Position numbers and translations under genes: made by a program | Source of the DNA: Streptomyces violaceoruber | GTDB lineage: Bacteria; Actinomycetota; Actinomycetes; Streptomycetales; Streptomycetaceae | NCBI GenBank assembly: GCA_000720805.1 | Contig: JODI01000015.1 | Location: 62,001 to 126,000 of the forward strand | DNA: 64,000 bases | Direction of reading: 5' to 3' | Shown here: positions 41,148 through 49,433 of the stretch, one piece after another | How positions within the stretch are numbered: the first letter of the stretch is position 1 | Layout: every line of letters starts with the position of its first letter | Notes under the pieces: model-generated | Told to the model about the DNA's origin: nothing | Database searches by the model: none | What the model saw: the letters and a program-made list of their open reading frames with translations, nothing else

Positions 41148-41936
41148 TCAGCGCCAGTCGGGTACGCCTGAGACGGGCGGCAGGTGGGTTTCGACCTTGG
41201 CCCGAACCTCCCGCATCACCGAGACGATGTGGGCCTCGTGGTCCGGTGTCAGGCGGGCCACCGGGACGGAGCAGCTGATGGCGTCGGTGGCCGGTGCGTC
41301 GTAGCGCAGGGCGAAACCGAAGCCGGCGATACCGGTCACCGTCTCCTCGCGGTCGATGGAGTGGCCGCGCTCGCGCACCTGGGCCAGGTCGGCGAGCAGG
41401 GCGGCACGGTCGGTGTGCGTGTTCTCCGTCAGGGCGGTCAACGGCCCCTCGGGAAGCGGGAGTTCGTCGTCGGCGCGCTCGGCGAGGAGCGCCTTTCCGA
41501 GCGCGCCGGCGTGGGCCGGTACCCGGCGCCCGACCCTGCTGATCGTGCGCAGGTACTCGTGGGACTCGCGAGTGGCGAGGTAGACGACGTCGGGGCCGTC
41601 GAGACGCGCCAGGTGGATCGTCTCGCCGAGCGCGTCCGAGGCCTCGTCGAGGTAGGGGCGGACCGCACGGATGCGTCGGTCGCCGTCGAGATAGCTGGTA
41701 CCGGTGAGGAGGGCGCGGATCCCGATGCCGTAGAGGGAGCCGGTGGCGTCGGTACGGACCCAGCCGCAGTCGACGAGCGTCCGGAGCAGTTGGTACATGC
41801 TGCTGCGCGGGACGCCGAGGTCCTCCGCGAGCTGGTCCAGACGCGAGGGTTCCTCGCCCCGTGCGGCGAGCAGCTCCAGCAGCGCGACGGTTCGCGCCGC
41901 CGACTTCACACCGCGGACCCCTCTCCCCTCCGACAT
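41148..41936 (-). CDS. IclR-family transcriptional regulator
   Basis: 262 aa. The N-terminal winged helix (VALLELLAARGEEPSRLDQL, DLGVPRSSMYQLLRTL) is followed by the IclR effector domain with GETIHLARLDGPDVVYLATR, PAHAGALGKALLAE and IAGFGFALRYDAPA. ATG 41936 (MSEGRGV) is selected because this is the usual family length; the frame remains open further upstream without support. It is divergent from the GntP/glucarate dehydratase operon and very likely controls it. A CTGTATACAG palindrome (42031-42040) lies just after the probable promoter of that operon. The ligand is probably a sugar acid. Confidence 0.92.
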   Translation of the reverse strand: MSEGRGVRGVKSAARTVALLELLAARGEEPSRLDQLAEDLGVPRSSMYQLLRTLVDCGWVRTDATGSLYGIGIRALLTGTSYLDGDRRIRAVRPYLDEASDALGETIHLARLDGPDVVYLATRESHEYLRTISRVGRRVPAHAGALGKALLAERADDELPLPEGPLTALTENTHTDRAALLADLAQVRERGHSIDREETVTGIAGFGFALRYDAPATDAISCSVPVARLTPDHEAHIVSVMREVRAKVETHLPPVSGVPDWR

Positions 41937-41978
41937 GAGCCCATCGTAGATCCGCGGGAATCCGTTTCCGCCTACCCA

Positions 41979-42040
41979 TTGACCCGTCCCGTTCACCCAT
42001 CTAGCCTCCATCTGCATACGTAGACGGTGTCTGTATACAG
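41979..42040 (+). promoter_or_regulatory. Promoter and IclR-type operator for the glucarate operon
   Basis: TTGACC (41979-41984), a 17-base spacer and TAGCCT (42002-42007) form a good promoter. CTGCATACGTAG (42012-42023) and the perfect palindrome CTGTATACAG (42031-42040) follow at the expected start-site region. Confidence 0.65.
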
Positions 42041-42541
42041 GGATGATATTCGTGACAGGGATCAGCGCGGAGGTCGCGGAGGCCACTGAGGTCGCCGGGC
42101 CACTCCGTGACGGAATGGTGAGCGGGGTGCCGTCCTTCCCGCTCGCCGGCTTCCGGTACGACGGCGGCCTCGACCTCGACGCCCCGGGCGGTAGGCCGGG
42201 CCACGGTGGAGGTCGCCGACGGGCGGCTGCCGGCCGTCGCGGGCATCGGACACGGCTCGGCGCCGGACGACCACCCGTTTGACGAACCCGGGCGAACCTC
42301 GCGCCCACCCGGCGAATCCGCGGGCGCGCGGTGTCCGCCGGATGAGCAGCGGCCCGGGTCGGGAGCGGTCCGGGTCCGCAGTGGCCCCGAGACGGTCGTA
42401 CGTCCTCCCGCGCCGCCACATCCATCAGCGCCCCACCGCTCCACCGGGGCATGCGGCCGACCACGCAGCACACCGATCGAGCCGTAGGCGGAGCCGACAG
42501 CGCCGCCCACCGCTCACTGAACAGTTCAAAGGGGAACTGCC
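42041..42541 (+). other. Long leader without a recognised gene
   Basis: About 500 bases separate the promoter from the GntP start. A 79-codon frame (42043-42282) reads RDGMVSGVPSFPLAGFRYDG and the next frame continues VEVADGRLPAVAGIGHG, as if one coding segment had been frameshifted. I recognise no family. It may be a decayed gene or a structured leader. Confidence 0.4.
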
Positions 42542-43879
42542 ATGCCTCTCCTCGTAGTAGGAGTAAGTGTTCTGATCCTGCTTCTCCTCATGACGAGGCT
42601 GAGGCTCAACGGCTTCGCGGCGCTTTTGCTGGTGGCGGTCGGCGTCGCACTGGTCCGGGGAATTCCGGTGGCTACCATCCCGGACGTCCTGTCCGAAGGC
42701 ATCGGCGGCCAGATCGGCGACACCATGCTCACCATCGGACTCGGCGCCATGGTCGGCCGCGTCATGGGGGACTCCGGTGCCGCACAGCGGATAGCCGGCA
42801 AGCTCCTCGACGCGTTCGGGCCCCGCTGGGTCCAGGTCGCCATGGTGGTCACGGCCATGCTGATCGGCGTGACCATGTTCTACGAGGTCGCCTTCATCAT
42901 CATCGTGCCGATCGCGTTCACCCTGGTCAGAGTCACCGGGACGAAGCTGCTGTGGGTCGGTCTGCCGATGTCCATCGCCCTGTCCACCATGCACAGTTTC
43001 CTGCCGCCGCACCCCGGCCCCACCGCCGTCGCCGCGACCTTCCACGCCTCCGTCGGTCTGACGCTGTTCTACGGCCTGTTCATCGCCGTTCCCGCCGGTG
43101 CGCTCATCGCACTGACCTGGCCCCGCCTTCCGTTCGTCCAGGCGATGAACCCCTCCATCCCCAAGGGACTGGTCAGCGAGCGTGAGTTCACCGACGAGGA
43201 GATGCCCTCGCTGAGCTGGTCGCTGTTCGTGGCCCTGTTCCCGGTGGCGCTCATCGTCGCCGCCGCCGTGACCGACATGGCCACCTCCACCGAGAGCCCG
43301 TTCCTGAACGTCGTCGCCTTCGTCGGTTCGGCACCGATCGCGCTGCTGCTGACCCTGTGCCTGGCGATCTGGGCGTTCGGGCCGCGCATCGGCCGGAGCC
43401 TGGAGGAGGTCGGCGCCTCCTGTACCTCGGCGGCCCAGGCGATGGCGATGATCCTCCTGGTGATCGGCGCCGGCGGGGCCTTCAAGAACGTCCTCGTCGA
43501 GGGCGGGATCTCCGACTACATCAAGGACGTCACGGACGGCTGGTCCATCTCGCCGATCATCCTCGCCTGGCTCGTCGCCGTCATCCTCCGCATAGCGCTC
43601 GGTTCGGCGACGGTCGCCGTCGTCACGGCCTCCGGCGTGGTCCTGCCGCTCCTGGCGGGCAGTGGGGTGCACCCCGAGATGATGGTGCTCGCCGTCGCCT
43701 GCGGTTCCATCGCCTGCTCCCATGTCAACGACCCGGGATTCTGGCTGTTCAAGGAGTACTTCAACCTCTCCGTCATCGAAGCGATCAAGGTCCGTACCAG
43801 CTATACGACAGTCCTCGCCGTCCTCGGCCTGGGCGGCGTGCTGGTGTCCGAGTGGGCCCTCGACGTCCTCAGTCTCTGA
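42542..43879 (+). CDS. GntP-family sugar-acid:H+ symporter
   Basis: 445 aa with about 12 or more hydrophobic segments. It begins LLVVGVSVLILLLLMTRLRL, then NGFAALLLVAVGVALVRG and GLGAMVGRVMGDSGAAQRIA, the conserved GntP block. SHVNDPGFWLFKEYF near the C-terminus is the strongest family signature. The protein imports gluconate-type sugar acids across the cytoplasmic membrane. With glucarate dehydratase as the next gene, glucarate or galactarate is a likely substrate. ATG 42542 is preceded by AAAGGGGAACTGCC. Confidence 0.95.
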   Translation: MPLLVVGVSVLILLLLMTRLRLNGFAALLLVAVGVALVRGIPVATIPDVLSEGIGGQIGDTMLTIGLGAMVGRVMGDSGAAQRIAGKLLDAFGPRWVQVAMVVTAMLIGVTMFYEVAFIIIVPIAFTLVRVTGTKLLWVGLPMSIALSTMHSFLPPHPGPTAVAATFHASVGLTLFYGLFIAVPAGALIALTWPRLPFVQAMNPSIPKGLVSEREFTDEEMPSLSWSLFVALFPVALIVAAAVTDMATSTESPFLNVVAFVGSAPIALLLTLCLAIWAFGPRIGRSLEEVGASCTSAAQAMAMILLVIGAGGAFKNVLVEGGISDYIKDVTDGWSISPIILAWLVAVILRIALGSATVAVVTASGVVLPLLAGSGVHPEMMVLAVACGSIACSHVNDPGFWLFKEYFNLSVIEAIKVRTSYTTVLAVLGLGGVLVSEWALDVLSL

Positions 43880-43948
43880 ACCGGGAAGACTCCCGAACCG
43901 CAAAGAACCCCCGCCCCCCATCACCTCAGCACCGCAGAAGGGCAGCCC

Positions 43949-45283
43949 ATGAGCATCGGACAGCCGACCGTCACGGCGTTCTCCGTCTACCCGGTCGCCG
44001 GCCGGGACAGCATGGAGCTGAATCTCTCCGGCGCGCACGGGCCCTACTTCACCCGCAACATCGTCGTCCTCACCGACTCCGAGGGCCGTACCGGACTGGG
44101 GGAGGTGCCCGGCGGCGAGAAGATCACGCAGACCCTGCGTGATGCCGAACCCCTCGTCGTCGGGGCGAAGGTGGGCGACTACAAGCGCGTCCTGCGTGAG
44201 ATCGGCGACCGGTTCGCCGACCGGGACGCCGGCGGACGGGGCGCGCAGACCTTCGACCTGCGGACCACCGTCCACACCGTCACCGCCGTCGAGTCCGCGC
44301 TGCTCGACCTGCTCGGGCAGCACCTCGACGTGCCCGTCGCCGCGCTCCTGGGCGACGGTCAGCAGCGGGACGCGGTACGGGTACTGGGCTACCTCTTCTA
44401 CGTCGGCGACCCGGACCGGACCGACCTGGAGTACGTCCGCGAACCCGGCTCCCCGGTGGAGTGGTACCGGATCCGGCGCGAAAAGGCCCTGTCGCCGGAG
44501 GCGATCGTCCGGCAGGCCGAGGCGGCGTACGACCTCTACGGCTTCCGGGACTTCAAGCTCAAGGGAGGTGTCCTCGAAGGGGCCGAGGAGGTCGCGGCCG
44601 TACGCGCCCTCAAGGACCGCTTCCCCGAGGCCCGGATCACCCTCGACCCGAACGGCGCGTGGTCGCTGCGCGAGGCGGTCGAGCTGTGCCGGCCCCTGGT
44701 CGGCACGCTCGCCTACGCCGAGGACCCCTGCGGAGCGGAAGGCGGCTACTCCGGACGGGAGATCCTGGCCGAGTTCCGTCGCGCCACCGGCCTTCCCACC
44801 GCGACCAACATGATCGCCACGGACTGGCGTCAGATGACTCATGCCCTGGCCCTCCAGTCGGTCTCCATCCCGCTGGCCGACCCGCACTTCTGGACCATGC
44901 AGGGTTCGGTCCGCGTGGCGCAGCTGTGCAACGCGATGGGCCTGACCTGGGGCTGCCACTCCAACAACCACTTCGACATCTCGCTGGCCATGGTGACCCA
45001 CTGCGGTGCCGCGGCCCCCGGCGAGTACAACGCCCTGGACACCCACTGGATCTGGCAGGAAGGGCTGGAACGGCTCACCACCGCTCCTCCCCGCATCGTC
45101 GACGGCGAGATCCCCGTCCCCGACGCCCCGGGGCTGGGGGTGAACCTCGACATGGACCGGCTCCTGGCGGCCCACGACCTCTACCAGCAGAAGGCGCTGG
45201 GGGCTCGCGACGATGCGGTCACCATGCAGTACCTGATCCCCGGCTGGGAGTTCGACGGCAAGCGCCCCTGCCTGGTCCGGTAG
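43949..45283 (+). CDS. gudD: Glucarate dehydratase (enolase superfamily)
   Basis: 444 aa. RDFKLKGGV provides the KxK motif near 203-205. LDPNGAW carries the first metal ligand near 232, followed by AEDPCG and ATNMIATD for the next two. [11 protein letters not shown] near 337-347 supplies the His of the His-Asp dyad, the signature of the glucarate dehydratase subgroup. The enzyme dehydrates D-glucarate (and often L-idarate) to 5-keto-4-deoxyglucarate in the cytoplasm. ATG 43949 follows AGAAGGGCAGCCC. It is cotranscribed with the GntP permease; a perfect terminator hairpin follows at 45315. The aldolase and reductase for the next steps are not in the window. Confidence 0.93.
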   Translation: MSIGQPTVTAFSVYPVAGRDSMELNLSGAHGPYFTRNIVVLTDSEGRTGLGEVPGGEKITQTLRDAEPLVVGAKVGDYKRVLREIGDRFADRDAGGRGAQTFDLRTTVHTVTAVESALLDLLGQHLDVPVAALLGDGQQRDAVRVLGYLFYVGDPDRTDLEYVREPGSPVEWYRIRREKALSPEAIVRQAEAAYDLYGFRDFKLKGGVLEGAEEVAAVRALKDRFPEARITLDPNGAWSLREAVELCRPLVGTLAYAEDPCGAEGGYSGREILAEFRRATGLPTATNMIATDWRQMTHALALQSVSIPLADPHFWTMQGSVRVAQLCNAMGLTWGCHSNNHFDISLAMVTHCGAAAPGEYNALDTHWIWQEGLERLTTAPPRIVDGEIPVPDAPGLGVNLDMDRLLAAHDLYQQKALGARDDAVTMQYLIPGWEFDGKRPCLVR

Positions 45284-45314
45284 GCGAGACCTGGCTGGTC
45301 GTTCGTCCGACAGA

Positions 45315-45339
45315 GCCCCGCAGGAATGTCCTGCGGGGC
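45315..45339 (+). terminator. Terminator of the gntP-gudD operon
   Basis: GCCCCGCAGGA (45315-45325) and TCCTGCGGGGC (45329-45339) form a perfect 11-bp stem with an ATG loop, 31 bases after the gudD stop. Confidence 0.9.
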
Positions 45340-45360
45340 GGCAGGGCACCAGGGTGATGA

Positions 45361-45396
45361 ACTGAACCGGAGCTGTATGGACTGAACCGGAGCTGT
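45361..45396 (+). repeat. 16-bp direct repeat before the NAD kinase gene
   Basis: ACTGAACCGGAGCTGT occurs at 45361-45376 and again at 45381-45396, a 20-bp period. It lies in the promoter region of the kinase gene, so it may be a regulator-binding pair. Confidence 0.8.
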
Positions 45397-45443
45397 GCCG
45401 GGCAGGGTGCGGTGGTTGCCGGTGAGATCTCTTGGAGGCACAG

Positions 45444-46517
45444 GTGACGGTGGGTCGGGTCGGCCTGGTCGTACACGGCGGCCGTCCGGAGGCCGTGGAG
45501 GCGGCCCGGGTGGTTCGCGCATGGTGCGAGGAGTACGACGTGCCGTGCACGGACATCGACGTGTGGAACGAGGGTGAGCGGCGCAGCGCCCATGAGGAGG
45601 TCGAGGCCGCCCGCGACCCCGACCTGATCGTCACCCTCGGCGGCGACGGCACCTTTCTGCGCGGTGCGCGCCTCGCCGCGCAGAACGACGCGCTGGTGCT
45701 GGGCGTCGACCTGGGGCGGGTGGGTTTCCTGACGGAGGTGTCGGCCGCCGGGGTGCGTGCGGCGCTGGACGCGGTACGCGAAGAGCGGCTCGCGATCGAC
45801 AGCCGCATGCTGCTCACCCTGCGGGCCTCCCGCCGCCTGGAAGTACCGGCGGACATGGAGGCATGGGTGAAGTACGGCCGCGGACCGCTCCTGCCACCTC
45901 CTCAGGTGCGCCCCGACTGCGAGGTCGACGCCGAGTGGGGCATCGCCCTGAACGTCACCGCGCTCAACGACATCGTCCTGGAGAAGCTGGCCAGGGACCG
46001 GCAGGTGTCGGTCGGGGTCTACATCTCCGGCCGGCTCCTGGCGTCGTACTCGGCCGACGCGTTGCTGGTGGCGACCCCGACCGGATCGACCGCCTACAGT
46101 TTCGCCGCCGGCGGCCCCGTCGTCTCGCCCCGCGCGGAAGCCCTCGTCTTCACGCCGGTCGCCCCGCACATGGCGTTCGACCGATCGGTGGTCACGGCCC
46201 CCGACGAGCCCGTCGGGTTGCGTGTCCTCGAACGCTCGGGCCCGGCCGCCGTCAGCATCGACGGCCAACTGCGGGGCGTTCTCGGTCCGGGGGACTGGAT
46301 CGGCGTCTACGCCGCCCCGCGCCGGCTTCGGGCCGCCCGGCTCGGGCCGATGGACTTCTACGGCCGGCTGCGCGAGCGCATGAACCTGACCGACGCGCCG
46401 GCCGCGGTCGCCGACGGCTCCCCCGCACCGCTCTGGTCGGTGACCTCACCTCCGCCGGGCGACCTCGCGCATCTGTCGTTCCTGACGACGGCGGACGGTC
46501 CGCCCCCGCTGCGGTGA
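45444..46517 (+). CDS. nadK: NAD kinase
   Basis: 357 aa. LIVTLGGDGTFLRGARLA (about 61-78) contains the GGDGT motif. VLGVDLGRVGFLTEV corresponds to the NAD-binding block, VATPTGSTAYSFAAGGPVVSP to the second signature, and VSIDGQ to the C-terminal part. It phosphorylates NAD to NADP with ATP. The LLPPPQVRPDCEVDAEWGIA segment between the two signatures is longer than in most members, and a proline-rich C-terminal tail of about 40 residues follows the core. GTG 45444 has TTGGAGG upstream; a TTG at 45432 would overlap that site. Actinomycetes often have more than one nadK; this may be the accessory copy. Confidence 0.9.
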   Translation: MTVGRVGLVVHGGRPEAVEAARVVRAWCEEYDVPCTDIDVWNEGERRSAHEEVEAARDPDLIVTLGGDGTFLRGARLAAQNDALVLGVDLGRVGFLTEVSAAGVRAALDAVREERLAIDSRMLLTLRASRRLEVPADMEAWVKYGRGPLLPPPQVRPDCEVDAEWGIALNVTALNDIVLEKLARDRQVSVGVYISGRLLASYSADALLVATPTGSTAYSFAAGGPVVSPRAEALVFTPVAPHMAFDRSVVTAPDEPVGLRVLERSGPAAVSIDGQLRGVLGPGDWIGVYAAPRRLRAARLGPMDFYGRLRERMNLTDAPAAVADGSPAPLWSVTSPPPGDLAHLSFLTTADGPPPLR

Positions 46518-46772
46518 CCGACCCGATCTCACCGGCGTCGGTCGTGGTGCCCTGGCGGCGGGTGAGGGTCTGGGCGGTGCCGGGGCCGGCCCGGGATCCG
46601 GCGGCAGCGACATCAGGGCGGTGAGCACCCGGTCACGCCCGAACCGCGCCATGACCAGGGAGTGCCTACGACGACGGGCGTGTCCGGCCGCTGGGGTCGA
46701 AGACGCGCAGGGAGCCGAGGCCCCTTGGCCGCTGCGGGGGTGGGGGAGTGCCGGCGACTGGCCGCCCACCCT
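46518..46772. other. Convergent gap between nadK and pcaJ
   Basis: The 255-base gap is GC-rich with no convincing gene. A frame on the minus strand (46446-46769) is proline- and arginine-rich in the manner of shadow frames. Several short G-runs occur, but no clear terminator was found. Confidence 0.4.
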
Positions 46773-47468
46773 TCACATGCTGCCCGGACTGTCGCCGCTG
46801 ATACCGAGTCGTTCCGCGAGTTCGTGGGCGCCGATACCGAAGGTCTGCCGGATCCGTACGCCGTCGGGGCCGACGTCGAAGACGCCGTGGTCGGTGTAGA
46901 CGCGGCTGACGCAGCCGACGCCGGTGAGCGGGTAGGTGCACCGCGGGACGAGCTTGGGCTCTCCGGAGCGGGTGAAGAGCGTCATCATCACGTAGACGTC
47001 CTTCGCGCCGATGGCGAGGTCCATGGCGCCGCCGACGGCGGGGATGGCGTCGGGCTTGCCGGTGTGCCAGTTGGCCAGGTCGCCGTTGACGGCTACCTGG
47101 TAGGCGCCGAGGACGCAGACATCGAGGTGGCCGCCGCGCATCATCGCGAAGGAGTCGGCGTGGTGGAAGTACGCGGCCCCCGGCAGCTCGGTCACCGGGA
47201 CCTTGCCGGCGTTGGTCAGGTCGGGGTCGACGGCGTCACCCTCGGCCTTCGGACCCATGTTGAGCATGCCGTTCTCGGTGTGCAGCACCACCCCGGAGTC
47301 GGCCGGCAGGTGGTCGGCGATCTTGGTGGGCTGTCCGATACCGAGGTTGACGAAGGCGCCGGCCGGGATGTCCCGTGCGATGACGGCGGCCAGTTCGTCC
47401 ATCGAGAGCCGGTGGTCGGCGCTCCTCGGCGCCCCGGCGTGGGCCTGGCCGCTTGACGTGGTGGTCAT
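46773..47468 (-). CDS. pcaJ: 3-oxoacid (beta-ketoadipate) CoA-transferase subunit B
   Basis: 231 aa. FVNLGIGQPTKIADHLP and LHTENGMLNMG are family I CoA-transferase beta-subunit blocks; the Glu of TENG is the catalytic residue that forms the CoA thioester. PAVGGAMDLAIGAKDVYVMM and the C-terminal VRIRQTFGIGAHELAERLGI are typical. With subunit A it transfers CoA from succinyl-CoA to beta-ketoadipate. ATG 47468 overlaps the pcaI stop by four bases. The N-terminal 18 residues (TTTSSGQAHAGAPRSADH) are an extension before the usual start of the domain. Confidence 0.9.
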   Translation of the reverse strand: MTTTSSGQAHAGAPRSADHRLSMDELAAVIARDIPAGAFVNLGIGQPTKIADHLPADSGVVLHTENGMLNMGPKAEGDAVDPDLTNAGKVPVTELPGAAYFHHADSFAMMRGGHLDVCVLGAYQVAVNGDLANWHTGKPDAIPAVGGAMDLAIGAKDVYVMMTLFTRSGEPKLVPRCTYPLTGVGCVSRVYTDHGVFDVGPDGVRIRQTFGIGAHELAERLGISGDSPGSM

Positions 47469-48160
47469 CGTGCCCCTTGCACTGTGTAGTGACGGGTCTT
47501 CACCGGAACGACCCGGTCGACGTAGATGGACGGGGTGACGATCGCCTCGGGGTCGAGTTTCCCGGGCTCGACGACCTCGTCGACCTGGACGATGGTCGTC
47601 GTCGCGGCCGTGGCCATGACCGGTCCGAAGTTGCGGGCGGTCTTGCGGTAGACGAGGTTGCCCATCGCATCCGCGACGTGCGCGCCGATCAGCGCGTAGT
47701 CGCCCTTGATGGGATACTCCAGCAGGTATGTCCGGCCGTCGATCTCACGCACCTCCTTGCCCTCGGCCAGCGGCGTGCCGACCGCGGTCGGGCAGTAGAA
47801 CGCGCCGATGCCCGCACCGGCCGCGCGCATCCGCTCGGCGAGGTTGCCCTGCGGCACCACTTCGAGCTCGATCTTCCCCTCGCGGTAGAGGCCGTCGAAG
47901 ACCCAGGAGTCGGCCTGGCGCGGGAAGGAGCAGAGCACCTTGCGCACCCGGCCCGCGGCCAGCAGCGCGGCCAGCCCCACGTCGCCGTTGCCGGCGTTGT
48001 TGGACACGATCGTGAGGTCCTTCGCCCCCTGCCGGATCAGCGCTTCGATCAGGTCGAACGGCATCCCGGCCAGGCCGAAGCCACCGACGAGGACGGTGGA
48101 GCCGTCCTCGATGCCGGCGACCGCCGCGTCGGCGCTCTCGACGATCTCCGCCCGGCTCAT
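47465..48160 (-). CDS. pcaI: 3-oxoacid (beta-ketoadipate) CoA-transferase subunit A
   Basis: 231 aa. VLVGGFGLAGMPFDLIEALI carries the GGFGxxGxP motif of alpha subunits. LTIVSNNAGNGDVGLAALL and ELEVVPQGNLAERMRAAGAG follow in family order. GTPLAEGKEVREIDGRTYLLE and ARNFGPVMATAA complete the domain. ATG 48160 overlaps the stop of the thiolase gene and the stop overlaps pcaJ, so pcaF-pcaI-pcaJ form a tightly coupled operon. Assignment to beta-ketoadipate instead of acetoacetate rests on the adjacent PcaF-like thiolase. Confidence 0.9.
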   Translation of the reverse strand: MSRAEIVESADAAVAGIEDGSTVLVGGFGLAGMPFDLIEALIRQGAKDLTIVSNNAGNGDVGLAALLAAGRVRKVLCSFPRQADSWVFDGLYREGKIELEVVPQGNLAERMRAAGAGIGAFYCPTAVGTPLAEGKEVREIDGRTYLLEYPIKGDYALIGAHVADAMGNLVYRKTARNFGPVMATAATTTIVQVDEVVEPGKLDPEAIVTPSIYVDRVVPVKTRHYTVQGAR

Positions 48161-49362
48161 CGGGCCGACTCCGTCACGTCGCAGTTCTCGAGTACGACGG
48201 CCAGCCCCTGCCCGACCCCGATGCAGATCGCGGCGACGCCGTAGCGCTGCTTCGTCTCGCGCAGCACCTTGGCCAGCGTGGCGAGGACGCGGCCGCCCGA
48301 GGCGCCCAGCGGGTGCCCGATCGCGATGGCGCCGCCCTTCTGGTTGACGATGGCGGGGTCCACCTTCCACGCGTCGAGGCAGGCGAGCGACTGCACGGCG
48401 AACGCCTCGTTGAGCTCGACCGCGCCCACCTGGTCCCAGCGGATCCCGGCCCGGGCCAGCGCGCGGTTCGCGGCCTCGACCGGGGCGTAGCCGAAGGCCT
48501 GGGGCTCCAGTGCCATCACGCCGCGCCCGGCGATGCGGGCGATCGGGTCGGCTCCGATGGTGGTCGCGGCCCTCTCGCTGCCCAGCAGCACCGCGGAGGC
48601 GCCGTCGTTGAGCGGGCTGGCGTTGCCCGCGGTGATGGTGCCGCCCTGCTCCGGCGTGCGGAAGACCGGCTTCAGTGTGGCCAGGACCTCCGGCGTGGAT
48701 CCGGCCCGGATGCTCTCGTCGCGGGTCAGGCCGGCGCCCTCTACCGGCACCACGAGGTCGTCGTAGAAGCCCGACTCCCATGCCTGGTCGGCGAGTTGGT
48801 GGGAGCGAGCGGCGAACCCGTCCTGCCGCTCGCGGGAGATCCCGAAGCGCTCCTGGAGCTGCTCGTTGGCCTCGCCGAGGCTGACCGTCCACTCCTTCGG
48901 CATGCGCGGGTTGACCAGCCGCCAGCCGAGCGTGGTGGAGACGGCGGTGACGTCGCCGGCCGGGAACGGCTTCGCCGACTTGGGCAGCACCCACGGCGCG
49001 CGCGTCATCGACTCCACGCCGCCGGTCAGTACCACCTCGGCATCGCCGGACTCGATCGTGCGACTGGCCGTCATCGCCGCGTCGAGGCTCGATCCGCACA
49101 GCCGGTTGACCGTGGTGCCGGGCACGCTCACCGGGAGCCCGGCGAGCAGCGCCGCCATCCGGCCGACGTTGCGGTTCTCCTCGCCGGCGCCGTTGGCGTT
49201 GCCCCACACGACGTCGTCGATCGCGAAGTGGTCGAGACCCGGCACCCTGGCGAGCGTCGAGGTGATCGCGGCGGCGGCGAGGTCGTCGGGGCGGACGCCG
49301 GCCAGCGCGCCGTTGAAGCGGCCGAACGGCGTCCGCGTCGCGGCGTAGATGAAAGCACTCAT
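48157..49362 (-). CDS. pcaF: Beta-ketoadipyl-CoA thiolase
   Basis: 401 aa. NRLCGSSLDAAMTASR contains the nucleophile Cys near residue 90. NEAFAVQSLACLDAW, GGAIAIGHPLGASGGR and the C-terminal CIGVGQGLAVVLE complete the triad. AGEENRNVGRMAALLAGLPVSVPG and KEWTVSLGEANEQL match PcaF/PaaJ-type enzymes, which cleave 3-oxoadipyl-CoA to acetyl-CoA and succinyl-CoA. The chain is of normal length. Start ATG 49362 lies 71 bases from the divergent LysR gene. No protocatechuate or catechol dioxygenase gene occurs in the window. Confidence 0.92.
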   Translation of the reverse strand: MSAFIYAATRTPFGRFNGALAGVRPDDLAAAAITSTLARVPGLDHFAIDDVVWGNANGAGEENRNVGRMAALLAGLPVSVPGTTVNRLCGSSLDAAMTASRTIESGDAEVVLTGGVESMTRAPWVLPKSAKPFPAGDVTAVSTTLGWRLVNPRMPKEWTVSLGEANEQLQERFGISRERQDGFAARSHQLADQAWESGFYDDLVVPVEGAGLTRDESIRAGSTPEVLATLKPVFRTPEQGGTITAGNASPLNDGASAVLLGSERAATTIGADPIARIAGRGVMALEPQAFGYAPVEAANRALARAGIRWDQVGAVELNEAFAVQSLACLDAWKVDPAIVNQKGGAIAIGHPLGASGGRVLATLAKVLRETKQRYGVAAICIGVGQGLAVVLENCDVTESAR

Positions 49363-49391
49363 GACAGCGACGCTAACCCCAAGGAGCGATA

Positions 49392-49413
49392 TTCTGAAGT
49401 ACGCATATCAGAA
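49392..49413. promoter_or_regulatory. LysR-type inverted repeat in the pca divergent gap
   Basis: TTCTGA (49392-49397) and TCAGAA (49408-49413) are perfect 6-bp arms separated by 10 bases. They lie between pcaF and the LysR gene, the standard place for a LysR recognition site. Confidence 0.7.
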
Positions 49414-49433
49414 CCCATTGATACGGACGATAT

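Noticed and set aside
42425-45856. 1143-codon minus-strand frame
   Set aside because: Antisense to gntP and gudD, both of which have clear family motifs; no independent domain found.
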